A stretch of 64,000 nt of DNA from Alteromonas lipotrueiana (GCF_019249245.1 NZ_JAESDK010000013.1:1-64000), one strand, 5' to 3'; shown: positions 27,650 through 38,830, numbered from the stretch's first letter. Made by a program: numbers and translations. The notes: a model not told the origin generated them from the sequence alone.

Positions 27650-28210
27650 CTATTTCACCGGGTAAGATTCCAGCAGTTTACGCACCAGCTTAGTCAGCTC
27701 CTGCTGCACTGCAATACTGTCCTGTGCATCAAGTGTTATACGTCCGCTGGCGCTGTAAACAAACACGCCGTCTTTAACTACATCAATTTGAAGGTTTTGA
27801 TACTGGGTGGTCTGTTCGCCCAAAGGAACACTAAAAATACCGCCCAGTGACAAGCCGGTCATGCTGCCAAAAATGCTTGTGCCTAAACCAAGGCTAACCG
27901 ACTTTCCGTCTTTGTCGAGACCGGTCGAAGGAAAAAAGCCAATGTTTACATCTGCTTTTTCCTTACTGGCAGTTTGCATCCCTTTGCTTTGAAGCACCGA
28001 GGTAATTGCCGTGGTTATGTGGTTTTCCAGATTAGCGTTGACCGAGTTTAGCGGGGCCTGAACATAAAAAGTATTAATAGCCGCAAAGTTTGCCTCTTCG
28101 TTCACACTGATATCAGGTTTATTGGCAGCACACCCCGCTAACAAACCGAAGGAAACGAAAACCACGATAAGCAAGCGAACTGAATGAAATGGTGTTTTAA
28201 GTAAATGCAT
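27650..28210 (-). CDS. DUF4136-family lipoprotein
   Basis: The 186-residue protein has a lipoprotein signal with lipobox LLAGC (Cys at residue 27), followed by the DUF4136 pattern (NFAAINTFYV, KADVNIGFFPSTG, IDVVKDGVFVYSASGRI). Residue +2 is Ala, which favours outer-membrane sorting. DUF4136 proteins are small envelope lipoproteins of unknown role. It is monocistronic. Confidence 0.82.
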   Translation of the reverse strand: MHLLKTPFHSVRLLIVVFVSFGLLAGCAANKPDISVNEEANFAAINTFYVQAPLNSVNANLENHITTAITSVLQSKGMQTASKEKADVNIGFFPSTGLDKDGKSVSLGLGTSIFGSMTGLSLGGIFSVPLGEQTTQYQNLQIDVVKDGVFVYSASGRITLDAQDSIAVQQELTKLVRKLLESYPVK

Positions 28211-28474
28211 AAATTAATCAAAAAAAGAAACCAATGGTTTTTTAACGGTCAGCACCAGCAATAAGGATCGCTAAGCATTAAAAACAGGCAGGCGATATCT
28301 GAATAAATCCTACCCATAGTAGCAAAACCTGCGCAATACGCTGGGGGGCTTTACGCTTTTTCCAAACAGAAGCTGCTCCCGAGGCTTCCGAATCGCGGGT
28401 AAATAGCGCAGAATAGCATTCTTAATTTGGAACACTCTGCCTGTGTGGCGGGTGATTTATTGCAGGGACATATC

Positions 28475-29050
28475 ATGCCGAAGGCTAGTGAGATAAAGAA
28501 AAACAATACCATCGTATATCAGGGTAAAACCTGTATTGTCAGAGACATTGAGCGCTCTGTGCCGCAAGGGCGTGCCGGTGGCAGTATTTATCGTATGCGT
28601 ATGTACGATGTTGTCACAGGTTCGAAATTTGACGAAACCTTCAAAGATTCAGACATGCTGGAGATGGCCGACCTGGTTCGCCGTCCAGCAATGTTTTCGT
28701 ATATGGATGGCGAAGAGTTTGTATTTATGGATAAAGAAGATTACACCCCTTATCACATGAATCAGGAAAGCATTGCCGATGAAGCGCTGTTTATCAATGA
28801 AAAAACCGATGGCATTCAGGTGTTAATTGTTGGTGACGCGCCGGTAGCACTAGACTTACCAATAAGCGTTGAGCTTGAAGTGATAGAAACCGATCCTTCC
28901 ATAAAAGGAGCATCGGCGACGTCTCGAACAAAACCCGCCACCTTGTCTACCGGCCTGGTAGTACAAGTACCTGAGTACATCAGTACCGGCGAATGGGTGA
29001 AAATCAACACAGAAGAACGTAAGTTTCAAAGCCGCGGTGAAAAACACTAG
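28475..29050 (+). CDS. efpL: Elongation factor P-like protein
   Basis: From the ATG at 28475 the protein has 191 residues and matches EfpL/Yei[19 protein letters not shown], then the Arg-containing loop (SVPQGRAGG) where EF-P has its modified lysine, [13 protein letters not shown] in domain II and [14 protein letters not shown]-type sequence in domain III. EfpL helps ribosomes through difficult proline-containing stretches without lysine modification. The in-frame start at 28427 adds 16 unrelated residues and is rejected. A hairpin at 29087-29116 follows. Confidence 0.94.
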   Translation: MPKASEIKKNNTIVYQGKTCIVRDIERSVPQGRAGGSIYRMRMYDVVTGSKFDETFKDSDMLEMADLVRRPAMFSYMDGEEFVFMDKEDYTPYHMNQESIADEALFINEKTDGIQVLIVGDAPVALDLPISVELEVIETDPSIKGASATSRTKPATLSTGLVVQVPEYISTGEWVKINTEERKFQSRGEKH

Positions 29051-29086
29051 TTAACGCTTTTCTTTCCACATGCCGTGGTTTCAAAC

Positions 29087-29116
29087 CCAATAAGGGCAGT
29101 GTCCTGCTCTTATTGG
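29087..29116 (+). terminator. Hairpin downstream of efpL
   Basis: CCAATAAGGGCAG pairs with CTGCTCTTATTGG around a short loop, with one bulge. It stands 37 bp after the efpL stop. There is no clear U-run, so it may be an inefficient terminator or an mRNA-stabilising stem. Confidence 0.45.
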
Positions 29117-29303
29117 TTAATGCCTTTATACCTGCTTTGGCACTCATACTCTCCCGAGTTCCGGGCGTATCTTCAGCAATTATCAAAAGTACATTTTTTG
29201 TACACATTTTAATGTAATACCGTTATGGTAACAGTGCTTAATTTTCAATGGTTCACTGGTAAGCAGAACTTTTCTTCTGTACCACACTAAAACGGACACC
29301 TCT

Positions 29304-30431
29304 ATGAAAATACAGTCTTTTATCACTGCGTTACTGACTTTTACTGTGGCTCCATCGCTCACCGCCAAGCCTATTGATACTGCAATCGATAAATATGAAC
29401 AGTATTTGACCGAGTTTCGACAGCAAAACTCGGTACTTAGTATGTCGGCCGCCATCGTAAAAGACGATAAGATTATTTATGCCAAAGGCTTTGGTTGGCA
29501 GGACCACGATGCTGAAGAACCTACGACGGCCGATACCACCTACCTGGCCGCCTCCATTACCAAAACATTTACCGGGGCTACCTTACTGGCCATGGAGAGT
29601 GAGGGTAAAATCGATCTTGATACGCCTTTTACCACCTTGAGTGACTGGCACAAACGCTGTAAATGGCTGGCCAATAGCGGAATTATTTTTGGGGGAGGAA
29701 CCCTGGATAATGGCCAACAGATTCCTGCGGTAGATTGTAATGCTGCAATCACCCTGCGCCAGGTGCTGCAACACCGTGTCCAAGGCATCCCAGATACCTC
29801 TTTTTTCTACAACCCGGTGGTATTCGGTCATTTATCAAATTGGGTAGAAGAAAATACCGATAAATCCTGGCGTGAATGGATGCATCATTACGTACTTGCC
29901 CCTGCAAAGCTGGAGCACATCGCGGCAGGCTGGAGGGATCCCAACGGCGGCACCACGCTTACCCAGTTAGCTCCGCCATTTCGTCATGCGCCCGAGCAGT
30001 CTGACAACCTGGCACCTTCGCCCCTTCCAAACCCTGAACTTAATGCCAGCTCAGGTATCATCGCCAGTGTGAAGACGCTGGCCCGTTATTCCATCGCCCT
30101 GGACCAGGGTTTGATTTTATCTTCTGAACAACGCAAAAAAATGTGGACGCCTCCTATCGAAGCGAACGGCGAACCTGCCCCCTATGCCTATGGCTGGTTC
30201 GTTCAAAACTGGAAGGGACACAAAGTGGTATGGCATAGCGGCTGGTGGCCCGACGCCTATGCCGGCTTTCTGGTGAAAATACCTGATGCCAGATTAACGC
30301 TTGTGATACTGGGTAACACCGATGGGCTTAGAACCGATATCAATACCCTTACTGCCGCTGAGGTTCATAAAAACCCTGTTGTAGGAAAATTCCTTGACCT
30401 GCTTTTACCCCCAAAAGCTACCTCGGAATAA
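29304..30431 (+). CDS. Exported serine hydrolase, class C beta-lactamase family
   Basis: The 375-residue protein has a signal peptide ending near SLTA (residue 20). The nucleophile motif is S84-I-T-K87. The position of the second motif reads Y169-N-P rather than the usual YxN, and the third reads HSG (VVWHSGWWPD). The changed second motif may alter catalysis. It is probably an esterase or peptidase rather than a resistance enzyme. It is convergent with groEL and separated from it by a shared terminator. Confidence 0.85.
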   Translation: MKIQSFITALLTFTVAPSLTAKPIDTAIDKYEQYLTEFRQQNSVLSMSAAIVKDDKIIYAKGFGWQDHDAEEPTTADTTYLAASITKTFTGATLLAMESEGKIDLDTPFTTLSDWHKRCKWLANSGIIFGGGTLDNGQQIPAVDCNAAITLRQVLQHRVQGIPDTSFFYNPVVFGHLSNWVEENTDKSWREWMHHYVLAPAKLEHIAAGWRDPNGGTTLTQLAPPFRHAPEQSDNLAPSPLPNPELNASSGIIASVKTLARYSIALDQGLILSSEQRKKMWTPPIEANGEPAPYAYGWFVQNWKGHKVVWHSGWWPDAYAGFLVKIPDARLTLVILGNTDGLRTDINTLTAAEVHKNPVVGKFLDLLLPPKATSE

Positions 30432-30440
30432 TAGACACAA

Positions 30441-30468
30441 AAAAAGGCGCTTCGAGAAGCGCCTTTTT
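30441..30468. terminator. Bidirectional terminator between the serine hydrolase and groEL
   Basis: AAAAAGGCGCTT (30441-30452) and AAGCGCCTTTTT (30457-30468) form a 12-bp stem with a CGAG tetraloop and T-runs on both strands. It serves the two convergent genes. Confidence 0.88.
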
Positions 30469-30491
30469 ATTAAGCAATGAGCTTAGGTGGC

Positions 30492-32150
<1,659 letters not shown>

Positions 32151-32171
32151 CTAAATACGGTTAACGGTTGA

Positions 32172-32462
32172 TTACTCGACGATTGCCAGAATGTCGCTTT
32201 CGCTTAAGATCAGAACTTCCTGATCATCCAGCTTCTCAGTTTTAACGCCGTAACCGTCGTTGAAAATAACGGTGTCGCCCACTTTTACGTCCAGAGCTTT
32301 AATGTCTCCGTTCTCAAGGATGCGACCGTTACCTACTGCGATAACTTCACCACGTGTTGATTTTTCTGCTGCAGAACCTGTCAGAACGATGCCGCCTGAC
32401 GATTTTGATTCTTGTTCTGCGCGTTTGATAATTACGCGATCGTGTAAAGGACGAATTGCCAT
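32172..32462 (-). CDS. groS: Co-chaperonin GroES
   Basis: From MAIRPLHDR (ATG at 32462, preceded by AGGAG) the protein has 96 residues. The mobile loop ([18 protein letters not shown]) and the C-terminal [11 protein letters not shown] are typical. It caps the GroEL ring. A start at 32486 would add eight unrelated residues and is rejected. Its leader contains a 23-bp perfect inverted repeat (32509-32531). Confidence 0.98.
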   Translation of the reverse strand: MAIRPLHDRVIIKRAEQESKSSGGIVLTGSAAEKSTRGEVIAVGNGRILENGDIKALDVKVGDTVIFNDGYGVKTEKLDDQEVLILSESDILAIVE

Positions 32463-32508
32463 TTTCAAGTCTCCTGAAAATTCCAACGATTAAATGTTAG
32501 TTATGTCA

Positions 32509-32531
32509 GACGTACATCAGATATGTACGTC
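32509..32531. promoter_or_regulatory. Perfect inverted repeat in the groES leader
   Basis: GACGTACAT (32509-32517) and ATGTACGTC (32523-32531) are exact complements separated by CAGAT. The repeat lies between the sigma-32-type promoter and the groES start, so it could be an operator for a dimeric regulator or a 5'-UTR hairpin that affects translation or stability. Confidence 0.5.
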
Positions 32532-32583
32532 ATTTACTATAAGAGAGGGGTGTTGGACCCATCTCAAACTTCATACTGCGAGG

Positions 32584-32617
32584 ATAAATGGGGGAGACGC
32601 GAAACAAACTCAAGGGG
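32584..32617 (-). promoter_or_regulatory. Sigma-32 heat-shock promoter of groES-groEL
   Basis: On the minus strand CCCCTTGAG (32617-32609) stands as -35 and CCCCATTTAT (32593-32584) as -10, with 15 bp between CTTGAG and CCCCAT. This is close to the RpoH consensus CTTGAA and CCCCATNT. It lies 122 bp upstream of the groES start and downstream of fxsA. Confidence 0.85.
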
Positions 32618-32699
32618 CGGTGGTTTAAAAAATACAATTTTTTTCGCTTCTGCCAACCACCCGCCCTCACTCGAACGGAATTATTTTATTTTTAGGGGC

Positions 32700-33203
32700 T
32701 TAGCGCAGTCGGTTGTTCTTATCACTGTCGGTTTTATCTGTGTACTGGCCTTCGTATACATCGCCGTCTTTATCGTCAGTTTTTTGCGAAAAGGGACTTT
32801 GTGGCTGCTCAAATGGCCCCCGTCCTCCAAAGCCTGCCCCGGCAACAACCCGAGTTTTCATATGCTTTGAGATGTGTCCGGCAATAAAGTGGCGGCTTCC
32901 AGGAAAAACAAAAAGCATCCCTATAATATCGGTCATAAAGCCAGGGGTCACCAATAACACGCCTGCCACCACCAACATAAGCCCCTGAACCATTTCACTA
33001 CCGGGCAGCTCGTTTTGCTGCATTTTCGCCTGCGCCTTTTGCAGCGTTTGCAAACCTTCACGCCGCACCATATAAGCGCCGATAAATGCCGTGATAATAA
33101 CCAGTGCGATGGTATTCCAACCGCCAATTATTCCGCCGACTTTAACCAGTATCGCGATTTCTATGATGGGTAAAATAGCAAACAATAAAAATAAAATACG
33201 CAA
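32700..33203 (-). CDS. fxsA: FxsA-family membrane protein
   Basis: The protein has about 167 residues with four hydrophobic segments in the first 110 (RILFLLFAILPIIEIAILV, TIALVIITAFIGAYMVRREG, LPGSEMVQGLMLVVAGVLLV) and a charged tail. FxsA of E. coli reduces exclusion of phage T7 by the F plasmid and is found next to groES as here. I prefer a TTG start at 33203, since GAGGAA lies 5 bp before it. The ATG at 33221 would contain that site. Confidence 0.88.
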   Translation of the reverse strand: MRILFLLFAILPIIEIAILVKVGGIIGGWNTIALVIITAFIGAYMVRREGLQTLQKAQAKMQQNELPGSEMVQGLMLVVAGVLLVTPGFMTDIIGMLFVFPGSRHFIAGHISKHMKTRVVAGAGFGGRGPFEQPQSPFSQKTDDKDGDVYEGQYTDKTDSDKNNRLR

Positions 33204-33378
33204 ATCGCATTCCTCAAACAATTTAAACTTTACATAGTCAAAGTTGGGGCAAACCTGACTATCTCAATCTTTTAATACAATCAATACGAATAACTCCCTG
33301 AACCCGGTCATGATTTGCTAACCTAATGCCTACATTTGTGAAAGAATCTGATGTTTACTGAGGTCTAGGGAGTTAGCC

Positions 33379-33699
33379 ATGTCACTAAGTATGATATTAA
33401 CGACAACGCCGGATGAACACACTGCCACAAAAATTGCGCGTGCCCTGATTGATAACCGACTAGCGGCCTGTGTCAAAATTATACCAAAGGTGATGTCTGT
33501 GTATCGGTGGCAAGATACGGTAGAGACCGGTTTTGAGTCACAGCTTTTAATAAAAACTACGGCACACAAAGTCGATGAAGCTTACAAAATTGTGTGCGAT
33601 TTGCACCCATACGAGGTGCCAGAGTGGATAAGTATTAATTCGATATCGGCCAGCGACGCGTATGAAAAATGGATATTAGAAGAAACGCTGACCCGATAG
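33379..33699 (+). CDS. cutA: Divalent-cation tolerance protein CutA
   Basis: The 106-residue protein matches the CutA1 trimer-forming family: TTPDEHTATKIARALIDNRLAACVKI, YRWQDTVETGFESQLLIKT, and HPYEVPEW near the C-terminus. CutA was linked to copper tolerance; its molecular role remains uncertain. It is followed by dsbD after 18 bp in the same order as in E. coli, so the two form an operon. Confidence 0.96.
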   Translation: MSLSMILTTTPDEHTATKIARALIDNRLAACVKIIPKVMSVYRWQDTVETGFESQLLIKTTAHKVDEAYKIVCDLHPYEVPEWISINSISASDAYEKWILEETLTR

Positions 33700-33717
33700 C
33701 TCAGGAGTGAAAGAAAT

Positions 33718-35523
33718 ATGCAGGTAGTGGTTCGTTCGGCGTTATTGGTGCTGTGGTTATCGATGATGCTGACAAATACAGCGCTGGCTCAGGTACCCTC
33801 TGACGGTTTCAACAGCGACTTTGGCTCTAGCCCATTTGCACAGGAATCTGAGTTTTTACCGGTTGAACAGGCTTTTAAGTTTGACTACCAACAACGTGAT
33901 GACACGCTGGTATTATCGTTTGTCATTGCCGAAGGCTATTACCTGTATAAAAAGCAATTTGAGGTAGTGGTAAAGGAGGCTAGCGCTGCGGCCCTACAAT
34001 TGCCTGACGGTGTATCTAAAGAAGATGAATTTTTCGGCCGTACAGAGGTTTACTACAACGAGGTTACGCTGACATTGCCGATTCAGTCGGCCGCGGCAGA
34101 TGCGCTGGTAAAATTACGCTATCAGGGTTGTGCTGATGCGGGGCTTTGTTATCCGCCCAAAATTCAGGAAATTTACCTTGAAGCTGTTGGCACAGACGAT
34201 ACGGCGCTTACGTCTAACGAGGTATCTTCGGCTTCTATCGCCGAAGCATCGTCGACTCAATTTGAACTGGCCGATGCATTGTTATCAGAACAAAGCCTGT
34301 GGCTTACACTGCTGTTGTTTTTAGTGTTAGGTATCGGGCTGGCTTTTACGCCATGTGTATTTCCTATGTACCCCATACTATCGGGCATTGTATTAGGTCA
34401 GGGCCGAAAGAACAGCTTATCCCGGGCCTTCTGGCTTAGCCTGATTTATGTGCAGGGCATGGCGCTAACCTATTCGTTGTTAGGCTTGGTGGTAGCCTCG
34501 GCCGGTATGCAATTTCAGGCGGCACTGCAACACCCGGCTATTTTGATTACCTTTATCGCGTTGTTTGTATTGCTGGCGCTGGCCATGTTTGGTGCTTATG
34601 AATTGCAGTTACCGTCAGCCTGGCAAAACCGGCTAAGTGCGCTAAGTAATAAACAGCGAGCGGGTTCAGGTGTGGGCGTATTTATAATGGGGGTGTTGTC
34701 AGGACTGATTGCCTCGCCCTGCACCACCGCGCCTTTAACCGGTATTTTGTTGTTCATTGCCCAAAGTGGCGATCTGTTCACTGGCTTTATTTCTTTGTAT
34801 GTCCTTAGCCTGGGTATGGGAATACCCCTGATTTTGTTCGGTGTTACCGGCGGCAAATTGCTTCCCAAAGCCGGCCCCTGGATGAACATCATCAAAGTGG
34901 TGTTTGGGTTTATGATGCTCAGTGTGGCTATTGTATTTATTGAAAGGCTATATGCGCATTCTTACACTAATTTATTGTGGGCCGGCCTTGGGCTTAGCGC
35001 ATTTGGGTATTTTAGTGTGATCAATCAAAACAGCGCGGCCACCTTTTTTAAAGGTGTACGCACGGTGATTATTTTTGCCGGGTTATTTATCAGTGCAATG
35101 CTGGCTTATCAAACTGTATCTCCTGCTACCAACTCAACGGCACCCCGTGCCTCACACCCGCCGTTTGTCACGGTTAATAATCTTGAACAGTTGCAAGTGC
35201 AGCTAGACAAAGCCAGTGCACAAAACCAGACCGTAATGCTGGATTTGTACGCCGACTGGTGTGTGGCCTGTAAAGAATTTGAAAAATACACGTTTACCGA
35301 CCCGCAGGTTATCCAAACGTTGTCTGACACAATGTGGATACAAATTGATTTAACCGAAAACACTGCGTCTAACCAGGCGTTTCAGGCGCACTTTGAGGTA
35401 CTTGGTCTGCCGACTATTTTATTTTTTGATACCCATGGCAAAGAAATACCGCGCGCGCGGGTCACCGGCTTTTTACCTGCCGGGGCGTTTGCAGAACATG
35501 TGCGTCAAACTGTATCTGAGTAG
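33718..35523 (+). CDS. dsbD: Thiol:disulfide interchange protein DsbD
   Basis: DsbD carries reducing power from cytoplasmic thioredoxin to periplasmic DsbC and other proteins. The 601-residue protein has a signal peptide ending ALAQ, an N-terminal alpha domain with the GCADAGLCYPP cysteine pair, an eight-segment membrane domain with TPCVFPMYPILSG and SPCTTAPLTG, and a C-terminal thioredoxin domain with DWCVACKEFE. All six cysteines are present. It is translated from an ATG 18 bp after cutA. Confidence 0.97.
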   Translation: MQVVVRSALLVLWLSMMLTNTALAQVPSDGFNSDFGSSPFAQESEFLPVEQAFKFDYQQRDDTLVLSFVIAEGYYLYKKQFEVVVKEASAAALQLPDGVSKEDEFFGRTEVYYNEVTLTLPIQSAAADALVKLRYQGCADAGLCYPPKIQEIYLEAVGTDDTALTSNEVSSASIAEASSTQFELADALLSEQSLWLTLLLFLVLGIGLAFTPCVFPMYPILSGIVLGQGRKNSLSRAFWLSLIYVQGMALTYSLLGLVVASAGMQFQAALQHPAILITFIALFVLLALAMFGAYELQLPSAWQNRLSALSNKQRAGSGVGVFIMGVLSGLIASPCTTAPLTGILLFIAQSGDLFTGFISLYVLSLGMGIPLILFGVTGGKLLPKAGPWMNIIKVVFGFMMLSVAIVFIERLYAHSYTNLLWAGLGLSAFGYFSVINQNSAATFFKGVRTVIIFAGLFISAMLAYQTVSPATNSTAPRASHPPFVTVNNLEQLQVQLDKASAQNQTVMLDLYADWCVACKEFEKYTFTDPQVIQTLSDTMWIQIDLTENTASNQAFQAHFEVLGLPTILFFDTHGKEIPRARVTGFLPAGAFAEHVRQTVSE

Positions 35524-35944
35524 AGTGACGTCGTAAGAACATACGTGCCTTATCATAAACCTACTGTATAGCCTTAGCGCAGTATTGGAGCCTACGGCTA
35601 TCGCAGTGTAAATTGGTATTTTGAAGAAAACGTGGAAGAACACGTGCAATTCAATGCGCTACGGCCTGCCCTGCACCTGCAAACATTTTATCGAGCCGAA
35701 ATGCCTTGTTCAAACCGTGCTCTCCGGCTTTGACTTACCCGGTAACATCTGCTTTACAAATTCAAATATTGCCTCGATATGAGGTGATTAGACCAGTATT
35801 TTGCTGCTAAATAAACTGGTATCGCTATAATCACCGGTTAGACTCAACATACACAACAAAACTGACGTTTTTTCGTGCAACCTTAAGCAAAATTTGCTTA
35901 GATTGGTAGCAACAGGTCAGATGGCAGCAAGATAGCAGCATTTA
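35524..35944. other. Intergenic region before aroQ-accB-accC
   Basis: No gene is seen in these 421 bp. A perfect TATAAT (35826-35831) with TTGCTG 19 bp upstream (35801-35806) is a possible promoter for the downstream operon. A perfect 17-bp palindrome lies at 35884-35900. No strong terminator for dsbD was found. Confidence 0.45.
35884..35900. promoter_or_regulatory. Palindrome upstream of aroQ-accBC
   Basis: TAAGCAAA and TTTGCTTA flank a single central A. It lies 45 bp before the aroQ start and about 50 bp after the candidate -10. The symmetry fits the operator of a dimeric regulator. I cannot name the protein. Confidence 0.4.
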
Positions 35945-36409
35945 ATGGATATTTTATTAATTAATGGACCTAACCTTAATATGTTAGGCAAACGCGAACC
36001 CGATACATACGGGCATCAAACACTGGACGACATTGTTTGCGACCTAACCGCGCAGGCAGATGCCGCCGGTGTCCGTCTGCAGCATTTTCAGTCAAATGCT
36101 GAACATGCTTTGATTGACCGTATTCATCAGGCTATAGGTAACATCGACGCCATTATAATAAATCCAGGGGCATTTACGCATACCAGCGTGGCCCTTCGCG
36201 ACGCGCTACTTAGTGTCAGCATTCCGTTTATCGAAGTGCATTTGTCAAATATTCACGCCCGTGAGCCGTTTCGTCATCATTCTTATTTGAGCGATGTGGC
36301 CGCGGGTGTCATTCTGGGGTTTGGCGCTACCGGCTATCAGCTTGCGCTTACCGCAGCTAAAAATCTAAATCAATCCAATCCTTTGACCCAACAAGCAGAG
36401 ACAGAATAA
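35945..36409 (+). CDS. aroQ: Type II 3-dehydroquinate dehydratase
   Basis: The enzyme catalyses the third step of the shikimate pathway. The 154-residue protein shows [16 protein letters not shown] (with the catalytic Tyr following in DTYGHQ), [17 protein letters not shown] and [15 protein letters not shown], which hold the active-site Asn, His and Arg. It overlaps accB by one base, an arrangement shared with many gammaproteobacteria. The ribosome-binding site is weak. Confidence 0.97.
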   Translation: MDILLINGPNLNMLGKREPDTYGHQTLDDIVCDLTAQADAAGVRLQHFQSNAEHALIDRIHQAIGNIDAIIINPGAFTHTSVALRDALLSVSIPFIEVHLSNIHAREPFRHHSYLSDVAAGVILGFGATGYQLALTAAKNLNQSNPLTQQAETE

Positions 36410-36861
36410 TGGATATCAGAAAAATTAAAAAACTCATCGAACTGGTAGAAGAATCCGGCATTGCTGAGCTGGAAATCACAGAAGGTGAAGAGTCGGTACG
36501 TATTCACCGCGGCCCTAGCGCCAGCGCTGCGCCAATGAACTACACCATTCCTGCTCCGGCGGCTCCTCAAGCACCGGCTCACCCAGCTCCGGCCCCTGCC
36601 GAGCAGCCTGAAGCTCAGGGTCCTAGCGGCCACCAGGTTAAATCACCGATGGTGGGTACGTTTTATCGCGCCTCTTCGCCTACAGCTAAGTCGTTTGTAG
36701 AAGAAGGCCAAACAGTTAATGTTGGCGATACACTGTGCATTATCGAAGCCATGAAAATGATGAACCAAATTGAATCTGACAAAGCTGGCGTAGTAAAAGC
36801 CATTTTGGTTGAAAATCAGGAACCGGTTGAGTTCGACCAACCTTTGTTTATCATCGAATAA
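36409..36861 (+). CDS. accB: Acetyl-CoA carboxylase biotin carboxyl carrier protein
   Basis: The 150-residue protein has an N-terminal dimer region, an Ala/Pro-rich linker (about residues 42-74) and a biotinyl domain with EAMKMMN, whose first lysine is biotinylated. It shuttles carboxybiotin between AccC and the carboxyltransferase in fatty-acid synthesis. It is located 14 bp before accC in the same operon. Confidence 0.98.
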   Translation: MDIRKIKKLIELVEESGIAELEITEGEESVRIHRGPSASAAPMNYTIPAPAAPQAPAHPAPAPAEQPEAQGPSGHQVKSPMVGTFYRASSPTAKSFVEEGQTVNVGDTLCIIEAMKMMNQIESDKAGVVKAILVENQEPVEFDQPLFIIE

Positions 36862-36875
36862 TCAGGCCGAGGCTT

Positions 36876-38222
36876 ATGCTAGATAAAGTACTTATCGCAA
36901 ACCGGGGCGAAATTGCCTTGCGTATTTTGCGCGCTTGTAAAGAGCTGGGAATTAAAACTGTTGCTGTGCATTCTACTGCCGACAGAAATCTGAAACATGT
37001 ATTGTTGGCAGATGAGTCTATTTGCATCGGCAAGGCATCGGCAACTGAAAGCTATCTTAATATCCCAAGAATTATTGCCGCAGCTGAGGTTACAAATTCT
37101 ATTGCGATTCATCCTGGCTATGGATTTTTAGCAGAAAACGCTGAATTTGCCGAAGCAGTAGAACAAAGTGGTTTCATTTTTGTCGGCCCAAAACCCGACA
37201 CCATTAATTTAATGGGCGATAAAGTATCGGCCATTAATTCAATGAAAAAAGCGGGTGTTCCGTGTGTACCGGGCTCCGATGGACCGCTGACCGATGATTC
37301 TGACAAAAACAAAAGCATCGCCAAGCGTATTGGCTACCCTATCATTGTTAAAGCCGCCGGCGGCGGTGGTGGACGGGGTATGCGTGTGGTTCGCTCAGAA
37401 TCAGAGCTGGTGAAAGCCATCGAAACCACTCAGGCAGAAGCTGGCGCAGCGTTTGGTAATTCAACGGTTTACATGGAGAAATTTCTCGAAAATCCTCGCC
37501 ATGTAGAAATTCAGGTATTGGCCGATGGTCAGGGTAATGCGATTCATCTTGGTGAGCGCGACTGTTCTATGCAACGCCGTCATCAAAAAGTTGTAGAAGA
37601 AGCACCCGCACCTGGTATTTCAGAGCAGATGCGCAACAAAATAGGCGATCGTTGTCGCCGTGCCTGTGTTGAGATTGGCTATCGTGGTGCCGGTACCTTT
37701 GAGTTTCTTTATGAAAACGGCGAGTTCTATTTTATCGAAATGAACACCCGTATTCAGGTAGAGCATCCGGTTTCAGAAATGATCACCGGTGTTGACCTGA
37801 TTAAAGAGCAGCTGCGCATCGCAGGAGGTCAGCCGTTGTCTATTGATCAATCGCAAATTCAAATTCGTGGCCACGCCATTGAATGCCGTATTAATGCTGA
37901 AGATCCACAGACATTTATTCCTAGTCCTGGTCCTATCAATATGTTCCATTCCCCGGGCGGTTTGGGTGTACGCTGGGACTCGCATATTTACGCTGGCTAT
38001 ACTGTACCGCCATTTTATGACTCTATGATTGGTAAACTAATCACCTATGGCGAAAGTCGTGATGAAGCCATTGCCAGAATGCGTCATGCACTGGATGAGT
38101 TGGTTATAGAGGGTATTAAAACGAATATTCCGTTACAGCGTATGATTATGGCTGACGAAAACTTTTCTGCAGGGGGTACTAATATCCACTACTTAGAAAA
38201 GAAACTTGGCATGTCTTCATAG
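36876..38222 (+). CDS. accC: Acetyl-CoA carboxylase biotin carboxylase subunit
   Basis: The 448-residue ATP-grasp enzyme (E. coli 449) carboxylates biotin on AccB. It shows [20 protein letters not shown], the glycine-rich ATP loop [29 protein letters not shown] and [15 protein letters not shown]. It is the last gene of aroQ-accB-accC and is followed by a strong terminator. Confidence 0.98.
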   Translation: MLDKVLIANRGEIALRILRACKELGIKTVAVHSTADRNLKHVLLADESICIGKASATESYLNIPRIIAAAEVTNSIAIHPGYGFLAENAEFAEAVEQSGFIFVGPKPDTINLMGDKVSAINSMKKAGVPCVPGSDGPLTDDSDKNKSIAKRIGYPIIVKAAGGGGGRGMRVVRSESELVKAIETTQAEAGAAFGNSTVYMEKFLENPRHVEIQVLADGQGNAIHLGERDCSMQRRHQKVVEEAPAPGISEQMRNKIGDRCRRACVEIGYRGAGTFEFLYENGEFYFIEMNTRIQVEHPVSEMITGVDLIKEQLRIAGGQPLSIDQSQIQIRGHAIECRINAEDPQTFIPSPGPINMFHSPGGLGVRWDSHIYAGYTVPPFYDSMIGKLITYGESRDEAIARMRHALDELVIEGIKTNIPLQRMIMADENFSAGGTNIHYLEKKLGMSS

Positions 38223-38228
38223 CTCTTT

Positions 38229-38254
38229 AAAAGCGTCCAACCGGACGCTTTTTT
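38229..38254 (+). terminator. Terminator of aroQ-accB-accC
   Basis: AAGCGTCC (38231-38238) pairs with GGACGCTT (38243-38250) around AACC, followed by a run of T. It begins 6 bp after the accC stop. Confidence 0.88.
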
Positions 38255-38421
38255 ATTACATCCAGCAACAACATTATGTTTTAGCTAAAACTGCACTGCC
38301 AATGCCACGGGTTTTTCAGGTCTGATTACCCTGATTTATATATTTACCTGACCCGGTTTTGGCTAACCTCACCCATAACGCATTGACGGCTAAAAGATAA
38401 TACATACGCGGTAACAGAAAT

Positions 38422-38446
38422 AAAAAAAGCCCATCAAGGATGGGCT
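38422..38446 (-). terminator. Terminator of the DUF2805 gene and nuclease operon
   Basis: On the minus strand AGCCCATC and GATGGGCT form an 8-bp stem with a 3-base loop, followed by seven T residues. It lies about 97 bp beyond the DUF2805 stop. Confidence 0.8.
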
Positions 38447-38542
38447 AATAGCAAGAACGCGCACACCGGTTAGGGTGCAAATTTGCTTACGCTTTAACCA
38501 CCATCGCGGTTCAGCTCAGTAGATTACTTTTATGTCATCAAA

Positions 38543-38830
38543 CTAGCGTTTATTGGCCCCCTGAGGCTTGTATTGTGACGGACAATATCCGCGCTCTATC
38601 TCTGCCGGCCGTAATTTAAGGTGCTTGGTTTGACGACCGCTGACCCGCGCTCGCCAGTTATTAAATGCGCTGCGCTTCAACTGTTGGCGCATTAATACGA
38701 TAACCTGTTTTTCAGGTAAACCATACAGACGCTCTATGGCCTCAAAGGGTGTACGATCTTCCCAGGCCATTTCAATTACCCGCGAAACGGCAGTTTGCGA
38801 TAATGATGTTTGCATAATGCTTTTAACCAT
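38543..38830 (-). CDS. DUF2805/TIGR03643-family small protein
   Basis: The 95-residue basic protein (SRVIEMAWEDRTPFEAIERL, LMRQQLKRSAFNNWRARVSG) matches the small DUF2805 family, which looks like a helix-turn-helix fold without a known function. An internal ATG five codons downstream is an alternative start. It follows the FAN1-like nuclease after 15 bp on the same strand, so it may share the SOS-type control of that gene. Confidence 0.78.
   Translation of the reverse strand: MVKSIMQTSLSQTAVSRVIEMAWEDRTPFEAIERLYGLPEKQVIVLMRQQLKRSAFNNWRARVSGRQTKHLKLRPAEIERGYCPSQYKPQGANKR

Noticed and set aside
32523-32870. 115-codon plus-strand frame across the groES promoter and fxsA end
   Set aside because: It covers the sigma-32 promoter and lies antisense to fxsA; its residues show no family resemblance.
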